Source: Orobanche coerulescens (taxonomy: Eukaryota; Streptophyta; Magnoliopsida; Lamiales; Orobanchaceae). Taken from it: DNA of 64,000 nucleotides. Of this stretch, positions 32,106 through 45,494 are shown piece after piece. The notes beneath the pieces were generated by a model. The model did not search any database. It was not told the origin of the DNA and saw only the letters and a list, made by a program, of their open reading frames with translations. The stretch is from assembly GCA_033398695.1 (NCBI GenBank), contig CM065804.1, forward strand, positions 6,991,001 through 7,055,000, written 5' to 3'. Within the stretch, counting starts at the first letter, position 1. Every line of letters begins with the position of its first letter. Both the position numbers and the translations under genes were made by a program.

Positions 32106-34498
32106 CAGATTTTTTTTTACTCTCTCAACCATTAGAAAAAACTACAAATTTAACCGTGAAGATCTGATTCGGAACAATATTTCTCGATGAAACTGTAGGC
32201 GAAAGAAAAAAAACAGACGAGAATTTCCGCGCGTAAATTTTCTGCACAGCACATTCGTACTAAAAATATGTTTCTCGATTCGTTAACCGTCGGATCGGTG
32301 TGAAATTTTGACAGCAACTTCCCAACACAAATATCTGTATATTCAACGGTGGAGATCGGATTATGAGTAATATTGATTACTGAATCTGCCGTCGAACAGA
32401 AGTAGATTTTTACGAGGAAATTTGGAGATCCGACCTCATCCAATACCGAGCTGCTGCATCGCCGCGCTCGAGTCCTTGTTTGGCCGAATTATCGAGCCCA
32501 GTAGCCCTATCTGGGCATTTCTCAACTCTCCATCTTTTCCTAATTAATGATTCATTTGTTCATTGATTTGTACACTTATGAATCTTACCATGTTTATGTT
32601 TTACGTGCATATAGGAAAATACGTTGCTCATAATGATGTGCACGCTATGGAGAGAAGCCATATTTATTATCCCATTCAAGGATCAAAGTAAATATAGAAC
32701 GGAGTACCCACGGAAATATGTTGCTCATATGGAGAGAAGCTCCCGTTCAAGGACCAAAGCAAATATAGAACCAAGTACCCGTAAGATTTTATTAAAGTTC
32801 CCGTTTTTCAATACCTCTCTTTTGGGAAAAATTTTTTTTGGGAATTGGGTATTTTGGTTCTTTATCTCCCACGCTACTTTGCGGTGGATGAGACTATGAG
32901 AGGTGGTATCACTCTCGTATGTCGAAGTAAACTGTGTGACGGTCCTGGGGGAGTCACGGATAATTGTTGAAAGTCGATATTTGTGGTTGTTGCATACACC
33001 ACGTTTTGGGTGCGATTTGACGTCGCCGTTTTGTCGATTTTAAACCAACAATTGAAAAAAAATGAACATTGTCGGTAACGGTAAAGTTATGACTCGTTCA
33101 TGATTAGTCACGGATTTGTGACGTACAAATGGGACAAACATCGATTGTGACGGATATGTCGTGGTTAAATTCGATTTGTGACGGAATTGTCACGTTGAAT
33201 TGAGCGACCACCACGTTGGTCTTGACCCAATCCCATACTTGGAAAACTCCATCTTTCATCTTATTAAAATAAAATATTGCATATGGGTGTAGTCATGCAC
33301 CGTCTCCTTGCAATATGATATATGAAAGAATGTACGAGTAATTCTCATGAATTTTAACATGTAAAGCAATAGCATATTGCGGTAAATACATGAATTCGTT
33401 GACCTCGATTATAGTTCGTATGACTATAGGTCCGAATACTTTTCCAAGTATTTGTAAAGGCATGTGCCTTATATATTTGACTATGTTTAGTCGATCTTAT
33501 TGGATGGTCAAGACGAGTTGGTTATGGTATATTCATTATGTCTCATGGTTCAAAATGCTTAATTTTGATGCACCGCGTTGCATCCATATAACATGGCTAT
33601 TATGACGTATGCTTGCAAATTGAGAATTAAAATACTTGGTTGATTGATGCACTTTGGTGGATTTTGTCTACACTTTTGATCATGACTAGGCGCATCCTCC
33701 TTGGTATTTGTTTATGCTTTGAAAGTTCAAACGGAATCAGTGGTTTTTAAACAGCCTTAGCTGTACCGACATTCCTACTTTCTCTGCAAGTCTACCAAGT
33801 TGGAGTTACCGAAAGGATCAGTAGTCGAGATAAGAAATCGAACACACTACTGCATTTAAACGCACCTATGGCTATCATTGCCATGTTTTTGCATCAACAC
33901 TTATGCCATTGGATATGGTCTCAACCTTGTTTTCTCACTAAACTTTGGAAATACTAAAGCAGTCATTTAAAACATGCACTGTGATCTGAGTTTAATAATT
34001 CGTGTGGTGAAAAATATATGGATAGAAAGATACGGAAGTTTAGTTTCCAAAACATCTGACCGTTCGTCCATAGCCTTCCTAACAAGGGAGTTATCGTTGT
34101 TTTAGTGAACAAAGGTCAAGCTGCGCAGAATCTTATTTCGAGCGATTGTGCTAACTTTTGTCCCAACCAACTTGGTTCCCATCTTAAATTTGCAAGTGGT
34201 CTTATGACACATGTTTTTCAACCTCTTTTTGGCCAAATTTGGCACAGATGATGCGATTTTTGGTATACATTGTATGCTAAAATATCATCTCTCAAATGTT
34301 GAAAAACAGTTTCCTTGGGGAAGCCCAAAATACGCACCCTTATAAGAAGGTCGAGCGTGTGCATGGTAGTGTTACACCATGCTTGTATCGTAATTTTGCC
34401 CCTTAGGCATATAACCTTGCCATGTTATGCACTCAATATGATAGATCATTTTGATCGTATTTGGTATAAAATCTCTATGTTGTTAGAGTGTTAGCTAT

Positions 34499-36032
34499 TG
34501 ACAGGACAAAAATAGTGTGCCAAAATCATTGTTAATTATATGGTTTTAATGAATTTTATGTTGGCACACTTGATTATTTTCCATATATTTATATTTTGGA
34601 TGCAATTTATTTCACTTGGCAATTTGTTGTTTAATTTAGGTGTTTGATGGAGTTTTTAAGCTTAAGGAATAAATTGGATCATCAAACGGAGCAAGCCAAG
34701 GTGATTTGGGCTTAAATAAAGAAAATCCCAAAGACCTTTGGGTGGCCAGTGTCGATTGGCCACGATGCGATCTATTCTGAAAATAACCTTACTTGGGGCC
34801 CAAGAAACGACTCAAAAATCGCCCAATCAGTTCCACAAGGCAATAAATTGGTCCATATGCTGGGAAAAGGAATTGGAATAGATTTGGGAAGAAAGACTCC
34901 AAGGAAATTAAAACTTAAGAAGGAAAGAGTCCTAATTAAAGAAGGAAACTATGAGATGAGGAATAATTATAAAAGGGAGGAGGGCTGGAATAAAAATCAA
35001 CTTCTGGAACAGCAAATTCACGGCAGGAGCAGAATTCTAAGGAGCAATTTTCACGGCTGGACACAAAAGAAATCACGAGGGACGACCGAACCGAATTTTC
35101 GCCGGAGCAACCGAGCCAATTCCGACGTGGAAGAAGAAGACTATACCGTTTGAATTTCTTTCTTCTCATGTCTATCTTTAATTTGCTGTTTTCTAAAGCC
35201 AACATGTCCGGCTAAATTTCTATTCTAGTTCTTAGTGAAGTTTGAAACCGTATTTGAATTATTCATGTTTTAATCCCGCGGCGTATTCTCAACTCGAATT
35301 CTCTTGAATTACTTTTGTGTTATTGAATTCACGACTATGCCATTTAATTTCTTGATTTGGTTTGGCCAACTAGATTAGGAGTTTTATGTCTTATGCTAGA
35401 AATTGAGTTGTAATCCGTAATTGTTGCAATTTTAATTTCACAAGTAGCAAACAATTGATTTTTCCCAATTGGGTAACACAAAATCGAGATCCCTTAAGTC
35501 GAGCTTATGAACTTAATATCTTGCCTATTCCATTATTTTGGTTTTTAATGCATCTAGCGAGCGAGATTTGAAGAGCTTATTTTGAATCCACCGTATAGAT
35601 AGGTTCAATTAAAGAGCTTGTTTTAATTGAATAAACTTAAGAAATAATTGGGGTCAACAGAGCTTGTTGTTGGCTTCGGAATAGGAGTTCATGAGATTAG
35701 AGAAGAGATAAGCGCTGCATTGAAACTTGAATTAATTTGGTGGATAACGGAGCTAAGGACTAGATTATTCCTCAATTGATATTTTCAACTTTTTATTTCC
35801 TTTGTTTATTTTATTTTATCTTACGCAATTTATTTTAGTTAAGATCAGAAACAAACCCCCCCCTCTCGTTTTTATTTTATTTTAATTGCACAAAATATTT
35901 AATCCTTAATTAGTTTAATTGATTTACCGTTCTTCGTGGGATCGACCCTTACTTGCCGATACTACTAGTTAGTAGAAGTAAGCCGAGGAAAATATAAATA
36001 ACTAATTTTGACGTGTCACGACAGCGCGGTCA
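34499..36032 (+). repeat. 5' LTR of A2 (1534 bp)
   Basis: TGACAGGACAAAA...GCGCGGTCA, with TATAAAAG at 34968. The CACTGGG palindrome region near 34740-34775 is scrambled relative to the 3' LTR (40241-40275), while surrounding sequence is nearly identical. Confidence 0.93.
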
Positions 36033-36038
36033 AAATTT

Positions 36039-36056
36039 TGGCGCCGTTGCCGGGGA
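36039..36056 (+). other. Primer binding site, tRNA-Asp (A2)
   Basis: TGGCGCCGTTGCCGGGGA, 6 bp after the LTR end. Confidence 0.92.
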
Positions 36057-36187
36057 CGGTGTTAAATTAATTTTACTTATTTTGGGTTAAAAACTTTATG
36101 CAATTTCGACACTGGGTCACCCAGTGGCAGTTCTGGAAATTCATTTTAATTGTCAGTTGTGCACTAATCCGTTTGTTTTAGTTTTGC

Positions 36188-37681
36188 ATGAATACAAGGT
36201 CACGTGGAGATAAAAATTTACAATATTTTCCAGAAATCACCAAACGAGATCGTGTTTTCAGGCAGAAAGCAAAAGAAGCCAAAGAAGCACTCGTGCACCT
36301 ACCATTTTCCCTCGAAACATCACCGAGTGAGTCGAAGGACGAAATTGGAGTCATGGCAAATAACGCTGAAAAGACGCTGAAGCAATTATCCAACCCAGAG
36401 CTACCTCAACAACCACTGTGCATCACGATCCCGGCTATTGACAACAACAACACCTTTGAACTAAAGTCGGGATTGATTCACTTGCTACCTGCATTTCATG
36501 GTCTATCAGGAGAGGACCCGCACAAACATCTCAAGGAATTCCATGTCGTTTGTTCAAGCATGAAGCCGAACGGTGTCACCGAAGAACAAATCAAGCTTAG
36601 AGCCTTCCCCTTCTCATTAAAAGATTCGGCTAAGGATTGGTTATTTTATTTACCGTCGGCCACCATCACAACGTGGAACGAGATGGAGATCTTATTTCTA
36701 CAAAAATATTTTCCAGCATCTCGAGCGGCCAACCTAAGGAAAGAAATATGTGGTGCAAGGCAAATGACCGGAGAAACGTTGCATGAATATTGGGAACGAT
36801 TCAAACAGTTGGTATCTCGGTGCCCGCAACATCAAATTAGCGAGCAACTCCTGATTCAGTATTTTTACGAAGGACTTAATCCGATGGAGCGAAACATGAT
36901 AGATGCAGCAAGTGGAGGAGCCCTAGTTGACAAAACTCCTTCGGCCGCAAGGGCTCTCATATCCAACATGGCGGCCAATTCACAACAATTTGGTTGTCGC
37001 GATGCACCGATCAGGATGGTGAAGGAGATCCATGACTCGTCCCTTGAGGAAAAATTGAATGAGCTAACTACTTTTGTTAGAAAACTTGCTGTAGGAAACA
37101 ACAAACCAATCGTACCATGTCGTCTCTGCAAGACCACGGAGCATACAACGGAGAATTGTCGGATTTTGCTTGATGAAATTGAGGCGCACGCCAATGCAAT
37201 TGGGACCGAAAATTCTTATGGGAGGAAAAACGATCCGTTCTCAAACACATACAACCCAGGATGGAGGGATCACCCTAACTTTCGATGGAAAAACCAACAA
37301 GAGGCACCTCCACAAAATAGGGGACAATTCTACAAGCAACCCACTGAAAATTCGACACCATCTTTGGAGGAAATGATGAAGACCCTTGTGGAAAATACTA
37401 TGCAATTCCAGCATGACACTAAATCGAGTATCAAAATTCTCGAAAATCAAATGAGTCAACTAGCCACCACTGTGAGCCGCTTGGAAAACCAAAATTGTGG
37501 GAAATCGCCATCCCAACCTGAACCGAACCTAAGGAACGTGAGTGTTGTAACTCTAAGGAGTGGGAAGCAGCTTAAGGAGCCTAAGGAGGTGGAGGAAGCT
37601 GAAAACGAGGAGGAAAAAACCACCGAACAGATCAACACTGGGGCCTTGATGCAGAATCGGCACCCGGTGCGGAAGCTATGA
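36188..37681 (+). CDS. Gag polyprotein of A2 (497 codons, open)
   Basis: Longest intact ORF of the window. It starts at the ATG (MNTRSRGDKNLQYFPEITKR) 131 bp after the PBS. The N-terminal region is charged. The retrotransposon-gag capsid domain spans about residues 85-235 (HLLPAFHGLSGEDPHKHLKE, SLKDSAKDWLFYLPSATIT, FLQKYFPASRAANLRKEI, YWERFKQLVSRCPQHQISEQ). The zinc knuckle CRLCKTTEHTTENC is near residue 310, followed by a Gln/Asn-rich and coiled C-terminal part. It would assemble particles able to package gag-only RNA. The end at 37681 is a frameshift: the A1 protein continues in the homologous place, and the frame resumes at 37764. Confidence 0.9.
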   Translation: MNTRSRGDKNLQYFPEITKRDRVFRQKAKEAKEALVHLPFSLETSPSESKDEIGVMANNAEKTLKQLSNPELPQQPLCITIPAIDNNNTFELKSGLIHLLPAFHGLSGEDPHKHLKEFHVVCSSMKPNGVTEEQIKLRAFPFSLKDSAKDWLFYLPSATITTWNEMEILFLQKYFPASRAANLRKEICGARQMTGETLHEYWERFKQLVSRCPQHQISEQLLIQYFYEGLNPMERNMIDAASGGALVDKTPSAARALISNMAANSQQFGCRDAPIRMVKEIHDSSLEEKLNELTTFVRKLAVGNNKPIVPCRLCKTTEHTTENCRILLDEIEAHANAIGTENSYGRKNDPFSNTYNPGWRDHPNFRWKNQQEAPPQNRGQFYKQPTENSTPSLEEMMKTLVENTMQFQHDTKSSIKILENQMSQLATTVSRLENQNCGKSPSQPEPNLRNVSVVTLRSGKQLKEPKEVEEAENEEEKTTEQINTGALMQNRHPVRKL

Positions 37682-38036
37682 CAAAGAAGGTAAAATCGTC
37701 CAAAGCTGCTCATTTTGAGACTAACGAGTTACCTTTTCCATCTAGGGTCAAAAAGGCGCGATCGTGAATAAAGAGAAGCAAATCCTCGGCGTATTAGAAA
37801 GGTTGAGATCAATATTCCCTTACTCGACGATTCAACAAATTCCAAAATACGCAAAGTTCCTTAAAGACTTATGCACCAACAAACGGAGGTTAAAAGGGAA
37901 CGGGAAGGTGGTGATGGGAGAAAATGTGTCCATTGTATTTCAAAAGAAATTGCCACAAAAGCGGGAAGATCCAGAGCTTGAAAGAGAATTACGACGATAT
38001 ATGAGAAATTATATGGAAAAAGTGAACCAGAGTTAG
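37682..38036 (+). pseudogene. Gag C-terminal linker with pol deletion junction (A2)
   Basis: After the frameshift: KEKQILGVLERL, QQIPKYAKFLKDLCTNKRRL, GENVSIVFQKKLPQKREDP, which in A1 leads into protease. Here REDP is followed at once by ELERELRRYMRNYMEKVNQS and stop. The near-clean join marks an internal deletion of protease, RT, RNase H and integrase. Confidence 0.8.
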
Positions 38037-39990
38037 CCTTGATGAGCATCTCAAGGGAGGAAAGTTTTCAATAAACACTCAGAAAGTTTGGTGTGGTTCA
38101 AGAAGACGAGTCATCGATCGTACATCTATTGAGACCCATACCAAAACCTCCTTGATGTGTTCACTAAAAGGGAAGTTCTTCGTCGAGCCAACGTAAAAAA
38201 AAGGCGCTTGTTGGGAGGTAACCCAATCTTTTTTTACTTCTTTTATTTTTAGTCCAATTTTCTTTTTATTATTTATTATAGGTAAGTGGTAATCTATATC
38301 TTTAATTTCGTATTATATTTCTACCTTTCTTTATTTTTTATTTTATGCTATCCCTTTTATTTTTTTTCTATTCTATTATTTCCCTTATTTTTATTTTTAT
38401 TCCCTTCCTTCTCTCTTTTTCTTTTTCTCGCTCTCCGTTTCTCTCTTTCTCGGTATCTTCTTTTTACTCTGCAACCCCTAACTTCTCCATCTCTCTTTTC
38501 AATCGACATCAGCCCCAAGCGCCGCCCGTTCGAGATCGCCGTCAAGATGTTGAAGCTAATGCGACGGAAGTGCACAAGAAACATGGGATGGAGGACCGAA
38601 CCGAGCAGCAGGAAGCCCTTCTCCCCATTAGCCGGTGATTCCTACTCTAGACTTTTTACTATCTTTTATTTTTCTTTTTCTCTTCCTTCCTTTCTTTAGG
38701 GTCGTGTGCTGAATTTTAAGTTTGGGGAAATTGGAGTCGGAATGATTAATTGAATTTGGAAAGTGTGATGTAATATATTTAAAATTGTCCTTAGCTAAAT
38801 TTGTGTGATTGAATCAAGTTCGTGTATTGGGAATTTAAGTATGGTCTGACATAGGAGATGGATATGATTGACTAGTTTGATTTTAATTAGGGTAGTTCAC
38901 TATCTTGATTTTGGATTTGGATAAAAGTGTGAGGGTTTCATGGCACAAGCCCTTTTTATTCGTGAGTTTTGAGCCGTAGAGCAAAACATATATTTACACA
39001 TATATAAATAATTATACATATACATGCTCACTATTTCTTCTTGTGGGGTCGAACATGTTGTGTCCATGCTAGAACTTAATCAATTATTCATGTCAAGACT
39101 ATGTTAGTGTTCTCATGCAGTAAAGTGATAAAGGCAAATTAGGAATAACTCATTTGGCTTATATTTTCCCACCTCGACATAATCGCCATTAGAAGCCCAT
39201 TTGGACCTAAGCCTTATTCTTTGATCCAGCACATTTGATTAGTCATTATCTAATTTTTGGTGAAAATTCATCCGTTTGAACCCTTGGTCAAGATTTGGTT
39301 GTGAATTAGGTGTATAACAAGTCGAGGGAAGGACGAGAAATTATCAAAAAGTGGGTGGTGAAGTGATAAGAAAAAACAAAGTACTGAAATTGAGATGAAA
39401 AAAAAAATAAAGGCCGAAAATTAGGGGGGCGGCCGTAAAAAATACCCCCCTCGAATGTTGTTAAAGCCACTGACCTCAATTGATCTTTCGTGGCTATGCG
39501 ATTACATGTATGTATCCAAAAGGGTGCGAAAGGAAGGACGGTGATTCATTGTTTGTAGGATTTGTTATGCACTTAACTTCATGATTAGTCTTGACCAACG
39601 AATCCTTTATTCATCCTTTTTATCCTACCATACCTAAAGCCCCGTTACAACCATAAAAGTCCTTTTGATTATATGCATGAGTTCATCTAAGTAGTGGAGA
39701 TTTGATTTTTGTGCGAGTATATGGTAAGAACACACCATGTTTTGACGTGAGTGATTGCTTAATAATCCCGATATCTACTTGAGCGAGAGTGACCCCTTGT
39801 GAGGCCATTGAATTTTCTCTCACTTGATGCCAATGAAGATGTTGAGATTAGTTGAGGTACTTTAATTTTCTTCTTACTTGTTCATGATTATTTATTCTCC
39901 CTTGAATATAGCTATCATCTTGGATTTTTCAATACATTCTTCTTGAAATTCTTTCACTCGAATTATGCTTGAGGACAAGCATTGGTTTAA
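38037..39990 (+). other. Long non-coding 3' region of A2
   Basis: Begins with the conserved Athila post-pol sequence, then a pyrimidine-rich tract (38290-38700) whose hydrophobic ORF is not credible, then AT-rich sequence to the PPT. No env-like ORF recognised. Confidence 0.6.
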
Positions 39991-40003
39991 GTTTGGGGAG
40001 ATT
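39991..40003 (+). other. Polypurine tract (A2)
   Basis: GTTTGGGGAGATT immediately before the 3' LTR start TGACAGG. Confidence 0.8.
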
Positions 40004-41543
40004 TGACAGGACAAAAATAGTGTGCCAAAATCATTGTTAATTATAAGGTTTTAATGGATTTTATGTTGGCACACTTGATTATTTTCCATATATTTATATT
40101 TTGGATGCAATTTATTTCACTTGGCAATTTGTTGTTTAATTTAGGTGTTTGATGGAGTTTTTAAGCTTAAGGAATAAATTGGATCATCAAACGGAGCAAG
40201 CCAAGGTGATTTGGGCTTAAATAAAGAAAATCCCGCGCAGCACTGGGTGGCCCAGTGTCAGTTCGCTGGCCCAGTGCCAGTCCTGTTACGAAAATAACCT
40301 TACTTGGGGCCCAAGAAACGACTCAAAAATCGCCCAATCAGTTCCACAAGGCAATAAATTGGTCCATATGCTGGGAAAAGGAATTGGAATAGATTTGGGA
40401 AGAAAGACTCCAAGGAAATTAAAACTTAAGAAGGAAAGAGTCCTAATTAAAGAAGGAAACTATGAGATGAGGAATAATTATAAAAGGGAGGAGAAATTTG
40501 GAATAAAAATCAACTGACGGAACAAATTCACGGCGGAGCAGAATTCTAAGGAGCAATTTTCACTACTGGACACAAAAGAAATCACGAGGGACGAGAACCG
40601 AATTTTCACGAGCAACCGAGCCAATTCCGACGTGGAAGAAGAAGACTATACCGTTTGAATTTCTTTCTTCTCATGTCTATCTTTAATTTCTTTGTTTTCT
40701 AAAGCCAACATGTCGGCTAAATTTCTATTCTAGTTCTTAGTGAAGTTTGAAACCGTATTTGAATTATTCATGTTTTAATCCATGGCGTATTCTCAACTCG
40801 AATTCTCTTGAATTACTTTTGTGTTATTGAATTCACGACTATGCCATTTAATTTCTTGATTTGGTTTGGCCAACTAGATTAGGAGTTTTATGTCTTATGC
40901 TAGAAATTGAGTTGTAATCCGTAATTGTTGCAATTTTAATTTCACAAGTAGCAAACAATTGATTTTTCCCAATTGGGTAACACAAAATCGAGATCCCTTA
41001 AGTCGAGCTTATGAACTTAATATCTTGCCTATTCCATTATTTTGGTTTTTAATGCATCTAGCGAGCGACATTTGAAGAGCTTATTTTGAATCCACCGTAT
41101 AGATAGGTTCAATTAAAGAGCTTGTTTTAATTGAATAAACTTAAGAAATAATTGGGGTCAACAGAGCTTGTTGTTGGCTTCGGAATAGGAGTTCATGAGA
41201 TTAGAGAAGAGATAAGCGCTGCATTGAAACTTGAATTAATTTGAAACGGTGGATAACGGAGCTAAGGACTAGATTATTCCTCAATTGATATTTTCAACTT
41301 TTTATTTCCTTTGTTTATTTTATTTTATCTTACGCAATTTATTTTAGTTAAGATCAGAAACAAACCCCCCCCCCTCTCGTTTTTATTTTATTTTAATTGC
41401 ACAAAATATTTAATCCTTAATTAGTTTAATTGATTTACCGTTCTTCGTGGGATCGACCCTTACTTGCCGATACTACTAGTTAGTAGAAGTAAGCCGAGGA
41501 AAATATAAATAACTAATTTTGACGTGTCACGACAGCGCGGTCA
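40004..41543 (+). repeat. 3' LTR of A2 (1540 bp)
   Basis: Pairs with 34499-36032. It contains CACTGGGTGGCCCAGTG at 40241-40257 and a further half-copy at about 40268, upstream of the TATAAAAG box at about 40480. Confidence 0.93.
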
Positions 41544-44500
41544 GCTATGCTCATGTTTGTAAAATTTTGCAAGCGAAATTGAGTGCGTATTAAGGTATTT
41601 TCAAGGAACATGATATTTTTGGATTTCGGTTTATAAATCCATTGTGACTATGATGACTTGGTCATCACAATCAATGAGTGGTACAATGCTCAAGTTGTTG
41701 AACGCTGAATGGTATTTTCTAGTCACATATGTTCCGTAACAATTGAACCGTGTTATGACTCAATGACATATATGCCAAAGTGTATCACTCATAGCATCTC
41801 ATTGTGATTTGTGAGAAATAAAATCTTATGCATCACTTGTATTGGATATGTGAAAAGGAAAAATATTCATGAGTCAATATGGTCCGGCTTGCATCGGTTT
41901 TTGTAACCAGAAGATGTATTGGGACATTGACACATTTAGGATTTAATAGTCCCGAGTTTGGACATTGATAATCCATATACCACGGTATTATCATGGACAT
42001 CATTTTCTTTGAACAAAGAAACTAGTTGGATCAAAGACACCAAAGTAGGTTGGTGGAGTCATGAGCAGGGCTCATGACCGATGATGATATTTATGTCATC
42101 CGCGTCTTGCTTTCACAAGCATGTGTGACGCCAAAGACCCCCCCGATGATCCTTCTTAGCCATGTTCATTGATTAAAGCATATTCTTTGGCACGATTATG
42201 AGATGACACCCTCCTATGCTAAAGAGAATAATGTAGCGACTCGCATAAGCATGATGCTGAGTCCTCCCTTTTCACAGAGTCCTTATACATACATGATCAT
42301 AAGTATTAGCCTGGGTGGCTTATGATGCTATGATGATGTTCACAAATGGTCGTACTCAAGTGATAACATTTATATGTTATGTGGTCCGTTGAAAATGATT
42401 GATAAGTTGATAAAACCTCAGTTTTATGGTTGTCCAACTTGTGGACCAGTCATTTTAAAGGTCGGTTCACCCACTTTTAGACCAAGTCTTAAAGTGAAAT
42501 TTTAACGAGTACTTCCTAACATCCAAGGCTACCTTCTCACAAATTTTGGTGTCATTTGGAGACTTGGAAGGAGGTGAACCACTTAAATGAAGTTTTCACA
42601 TACCACCAGCCGTCCCAACGACCAGTTCGATGTCATTTCGACCGGTTTTTTACCACAAGGTTGATGGTTTTGTAATCCTAAACACCCGTTTATACATGCT
42701 CACGAAATTTTGAGGTGTTTGGGGCTGGTGAAGGGAGTGAAATCTTCAAGAAAGCACTAGAGGTTCGATAAAGCCAACTATCTATCATCGGTTCAATCGT
42801 TTCTTCATGTTCGATCCCGGTGGTGCATGGTGGCGGTTTTGTTGAATTCTCAAGACCAGTAGCTACGGCTATGTAGCATAGGTCAATATGTCATATTCAC
42901 CTATACCTATCATCATTCAAATACTTAGTTACGAGTGTAACAGTATGCATTTTGTTAACTGGATTATGTTAACAATGAAAACCTTTATCGTCCACATATT
43001 CATGTGCCAAAGTGCGTCACCACAACGCATTATGACGAGTTATAAATGATGAATATGACATGCGCTTTCACTCATAGTCCGCTTAAAATATACCTTGGCA
43101 GACGATCTCATAAGTCACTTTGATGAGTCAGTCTTCCCATCGTTACGGGGAGATGCGAACGATCATGTTTGAGTAGAACGACTTGGAATTGTCGTAGTTT
43201 GTCCCTACTGTCCCTCACCAAGTTCCCTAAAGTGACAAGATTAAATACATGCTGCAAACATGTCTGCAAGGATTGTGTCCGGTCATGGACGTTCGTCACC
43301 TATGAATGGTGATATGGTAACACCACAAATTGTGGTAGATGGTGTTACTAGGCCATGGATCTCATCGAGTATTGGGATGCCATTTGGTTCGATAAATACT
43401 CTCTCTAAGAATGTATGCGAGTTTGGTACATGAAACTTGATCATCTGATCAAATGAACTCATCCGTCTCATGTGATTCTGGATTATAGTCATCATTGGGG
43501 GACGCCTCAATGAATGCCAATCCATAAAGAGTACTCTATGAATAAAGCCGGTTCATGAGGATGTGGAATGTGAGTTTAATCGAACCATACTTCGTTGAAA
43601 ATCTACAACGTTGTAGCCTTGGCCTAAAATGGAAACATATGCGATTTCAGTATAAACAAAGTGATAGCCGTTTGTTGAAGTGGTGCCGACACTCCAAAGA
43701 TAAGATCTATCCGTATACTTTGTCAAAGCGAGTGAGAGAAGGAGTTAAACTCACCTCATGGCGCGAGGTTTCTCATGAAGCATCTTGGAATCGACTACGA
43801 TGACACGAAACTTAGTTGTGCTATCGTAATGGATGTTATAGCATCCACTATCTTTTCAGTTAGATAGTTTCCCAAAAACTGACGTGCAGCTTGTGGTTAA
43901 ATCTTATCTTAGTGGGGAACTAAGTTAAGTGATAAAAAGGATCTCGTGGTGGATCAGACTCAAATCAAGTGGCTCCTGACCACGGAGCGCGACGACAAAT
44001 GATTGTCGGGAACACATACTAAGTATATACTTGATTTAGAAGAGATATGAAGCTTTTGCGTGTAAAACTAAGGGTTTATAGTGATGTACTCGTGTGAGAC
44101 TAAAAGACTCCGCTAAATCCAAAGTTAAGAATGAAAGGATCTTGGGGACACTTGATGATGCGTATTCATCAATCGGTTTAAGGCAATCTAAGGGACGGTT
44201 TTCCTAAGAGACGATAAAGTAATGCCTATATGATTCCCAATGACTAGTCGAAGTCATACTCACTTAAATGATGATGCAGTCTTAAGAGAAAAGTACGGTA
44301 TTATGTACTCATGTTTGACTTGATGTACTCATTCGTAATAATCCGGTAAAGCCACTGTGATGATGGACTAGGATGCGCTCACGCAATGTCTTTGATTGAC
44401 AAGAAGCTTGAAGCTTGCTCTATCTCGATAAAAGGACACTTGAAAATTGATACCCGATTTGTCCAGAATGTATTGGTCTATCTCCCATATGACCTACAGG

Positions 44501-45257
44501 GCAGCTCGGTTGTTGGAAAATGGTGAAATTGGTACCATTGGAAAGGTTTGTGTATACTTTCCAAGGAAACCAACCATTTAATCACATCCATCATGTTGAG
44601 TGACATATGACTATGTTGCAAAGTAGGACAGGATATGTCCGGTAATTTGCTGAGTCAACTTCGATAGAGCTTTGTGATCTGCTCAGGTCGATCTAGGTTA
44701 CGTACTGTATGTGAATGAAAAGCTATGGGTGTCTAGTTTTCATAAGTTCTTACAGTTTCGTTGATGCCTATTGAATCGAAGAAGTTATGACTGATTTAGT
44801 GCATGGAGGTCAAGACTTTGGAAACTTGATAAATCTTTAGCAACTCTGCACTTTGGATGTGTCGCACTCTTTTTGTCCTTAGACCAAGGTTTGTTTTTTC
44901 TCATTGGGTTTTCACTTGGTAAGGTTTTTAACGAGGCGACCTATGAGAACATCCATACAATGATGCGTTGTACTTCTGTTCAACTTACACCAAGAGGTAT
45001 TTTTCCCACTGGGTTTTTCCTTGGTATAGTTGTGACGGCAACTTGGCATCCGACTCCTATGATCTGAGGTACTCATCAGGGGGAGTCATTACGTATACAT
45101 CAGGGGGAGTATACATGACATGTTATCTTGGTGCGTTGCAATCTTTTCCTCATCAAGCCTTTATTTTTCCCATGGGGTTTTGTTTTGGCTTGGAATAGAT
45201 TTTTGCGAAGGCAACATCTTTTGCACCATTGTTGTATTAGTGCTCGACACAGGGGAG

Positions 45258-45494
45258 TGTTCCGGGAATTATTATTTCCGTGATGTGTCTTACCTAATAC
45301 TGGTTGTAGATACATAGATGGGAGGTTCTAGATCCTTCTAGAGGTAGTAGGATCCTATTAGATGTCTTACCTTATCTAGGAATCCTATGTATGAAAGGAC
45401 TCTCATTGTAACGCCTATAGAAAGGCCCCTCTATCAGTGTTATGAATGCAATTGATTGACTCTATTTACAGTCTTTTTACTTTCTCCTGAAACA
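45258..45494 (+). repeat. 3' LTR of G1 (237 bp)
   Basis: Preceded by the purine tract ACACAGGGGAG. Ends CTCCTGAAACA, followed by target copy TAAAC. Confidence 0.9.

Larger units (their letters stand above)
34499..41543 (+). mobile_element. A2: complete gag-only Athila-type element (TR-GAG-like)
   Basis: 5' LTR 34499-36032, PBS 36039-36056, gag 36188-37681 plus remnant to 38036, non-coding 38037-39990, PPT, 3' LTR 40004-41543. Perfect 5-bp target duplication GCTAT (34494-34498, 41544-41548). The uninterrupted site is visible in G2 at 48821-48825. Pol is missing: the protein jumps from the REDP block, which leads to protease in A1, straight to ELERELRRYMRNY near 37977, then to the conserved post-pol sequence GCTTGTTGGGAGGTAACCCA. 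It is a non-autonomous element dependent on a helper, possibly a relative of A1. Confidence 0.93.
31658..45494 (+). mobile_element. G1: Copia-type LTR element without recognisable ORFs, split by A2
   Basis: Short LTRs (31658-31893, 45258-45494) and a perfect 5-bp target duplication TAAAC (31653-31657, 45495-45499). After removing A2 and one target copy the element is about 6.8 kb. The PBS region reads CGTTATCAACACG, a variant of the CGTTATCAGCACG seen after the G2 LTR and, from memory, in Retrofit/Ale-type Copia elements. The internal 6.3 kb yields no Copia domain in any frame, though the 3' part keeps the usual pre-PPT landscape (CATCAGGGGGAG repeats). G2 (45619 on) shares the same non-coding interior, so this is a propagating non-autonomous family or a pair of decayed elements. 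Confidence 0.8.

Noticed and set aside
33390..33605. 71-aa ORF conserved between G1 and G2 (33390 and 47699)
   Set aside because: Conserved because the whole element is; the start context and composition are unconvincing and no domain is seen.
36039..36056. tRNA-Asp gene 3' end
   Set aside because: Only the 18-nt complement of the tRNA 3' end next to an LTR; it is a primer binding site.
38286..38699. Hydrophobic 137-aa ORF in A2
   Set aside because: Encoded by a pyrimidine-rich low-complexity tract; Phe/Leu/Ser richness is compositional and no homologous ORF was seen elsewhere.
31658..45494. Dating A2, C and D by LTR divergence
   Set aside because: Most differences lie at CAG/CTG/CG sites and look like consensus errors, so an age would be inflated.
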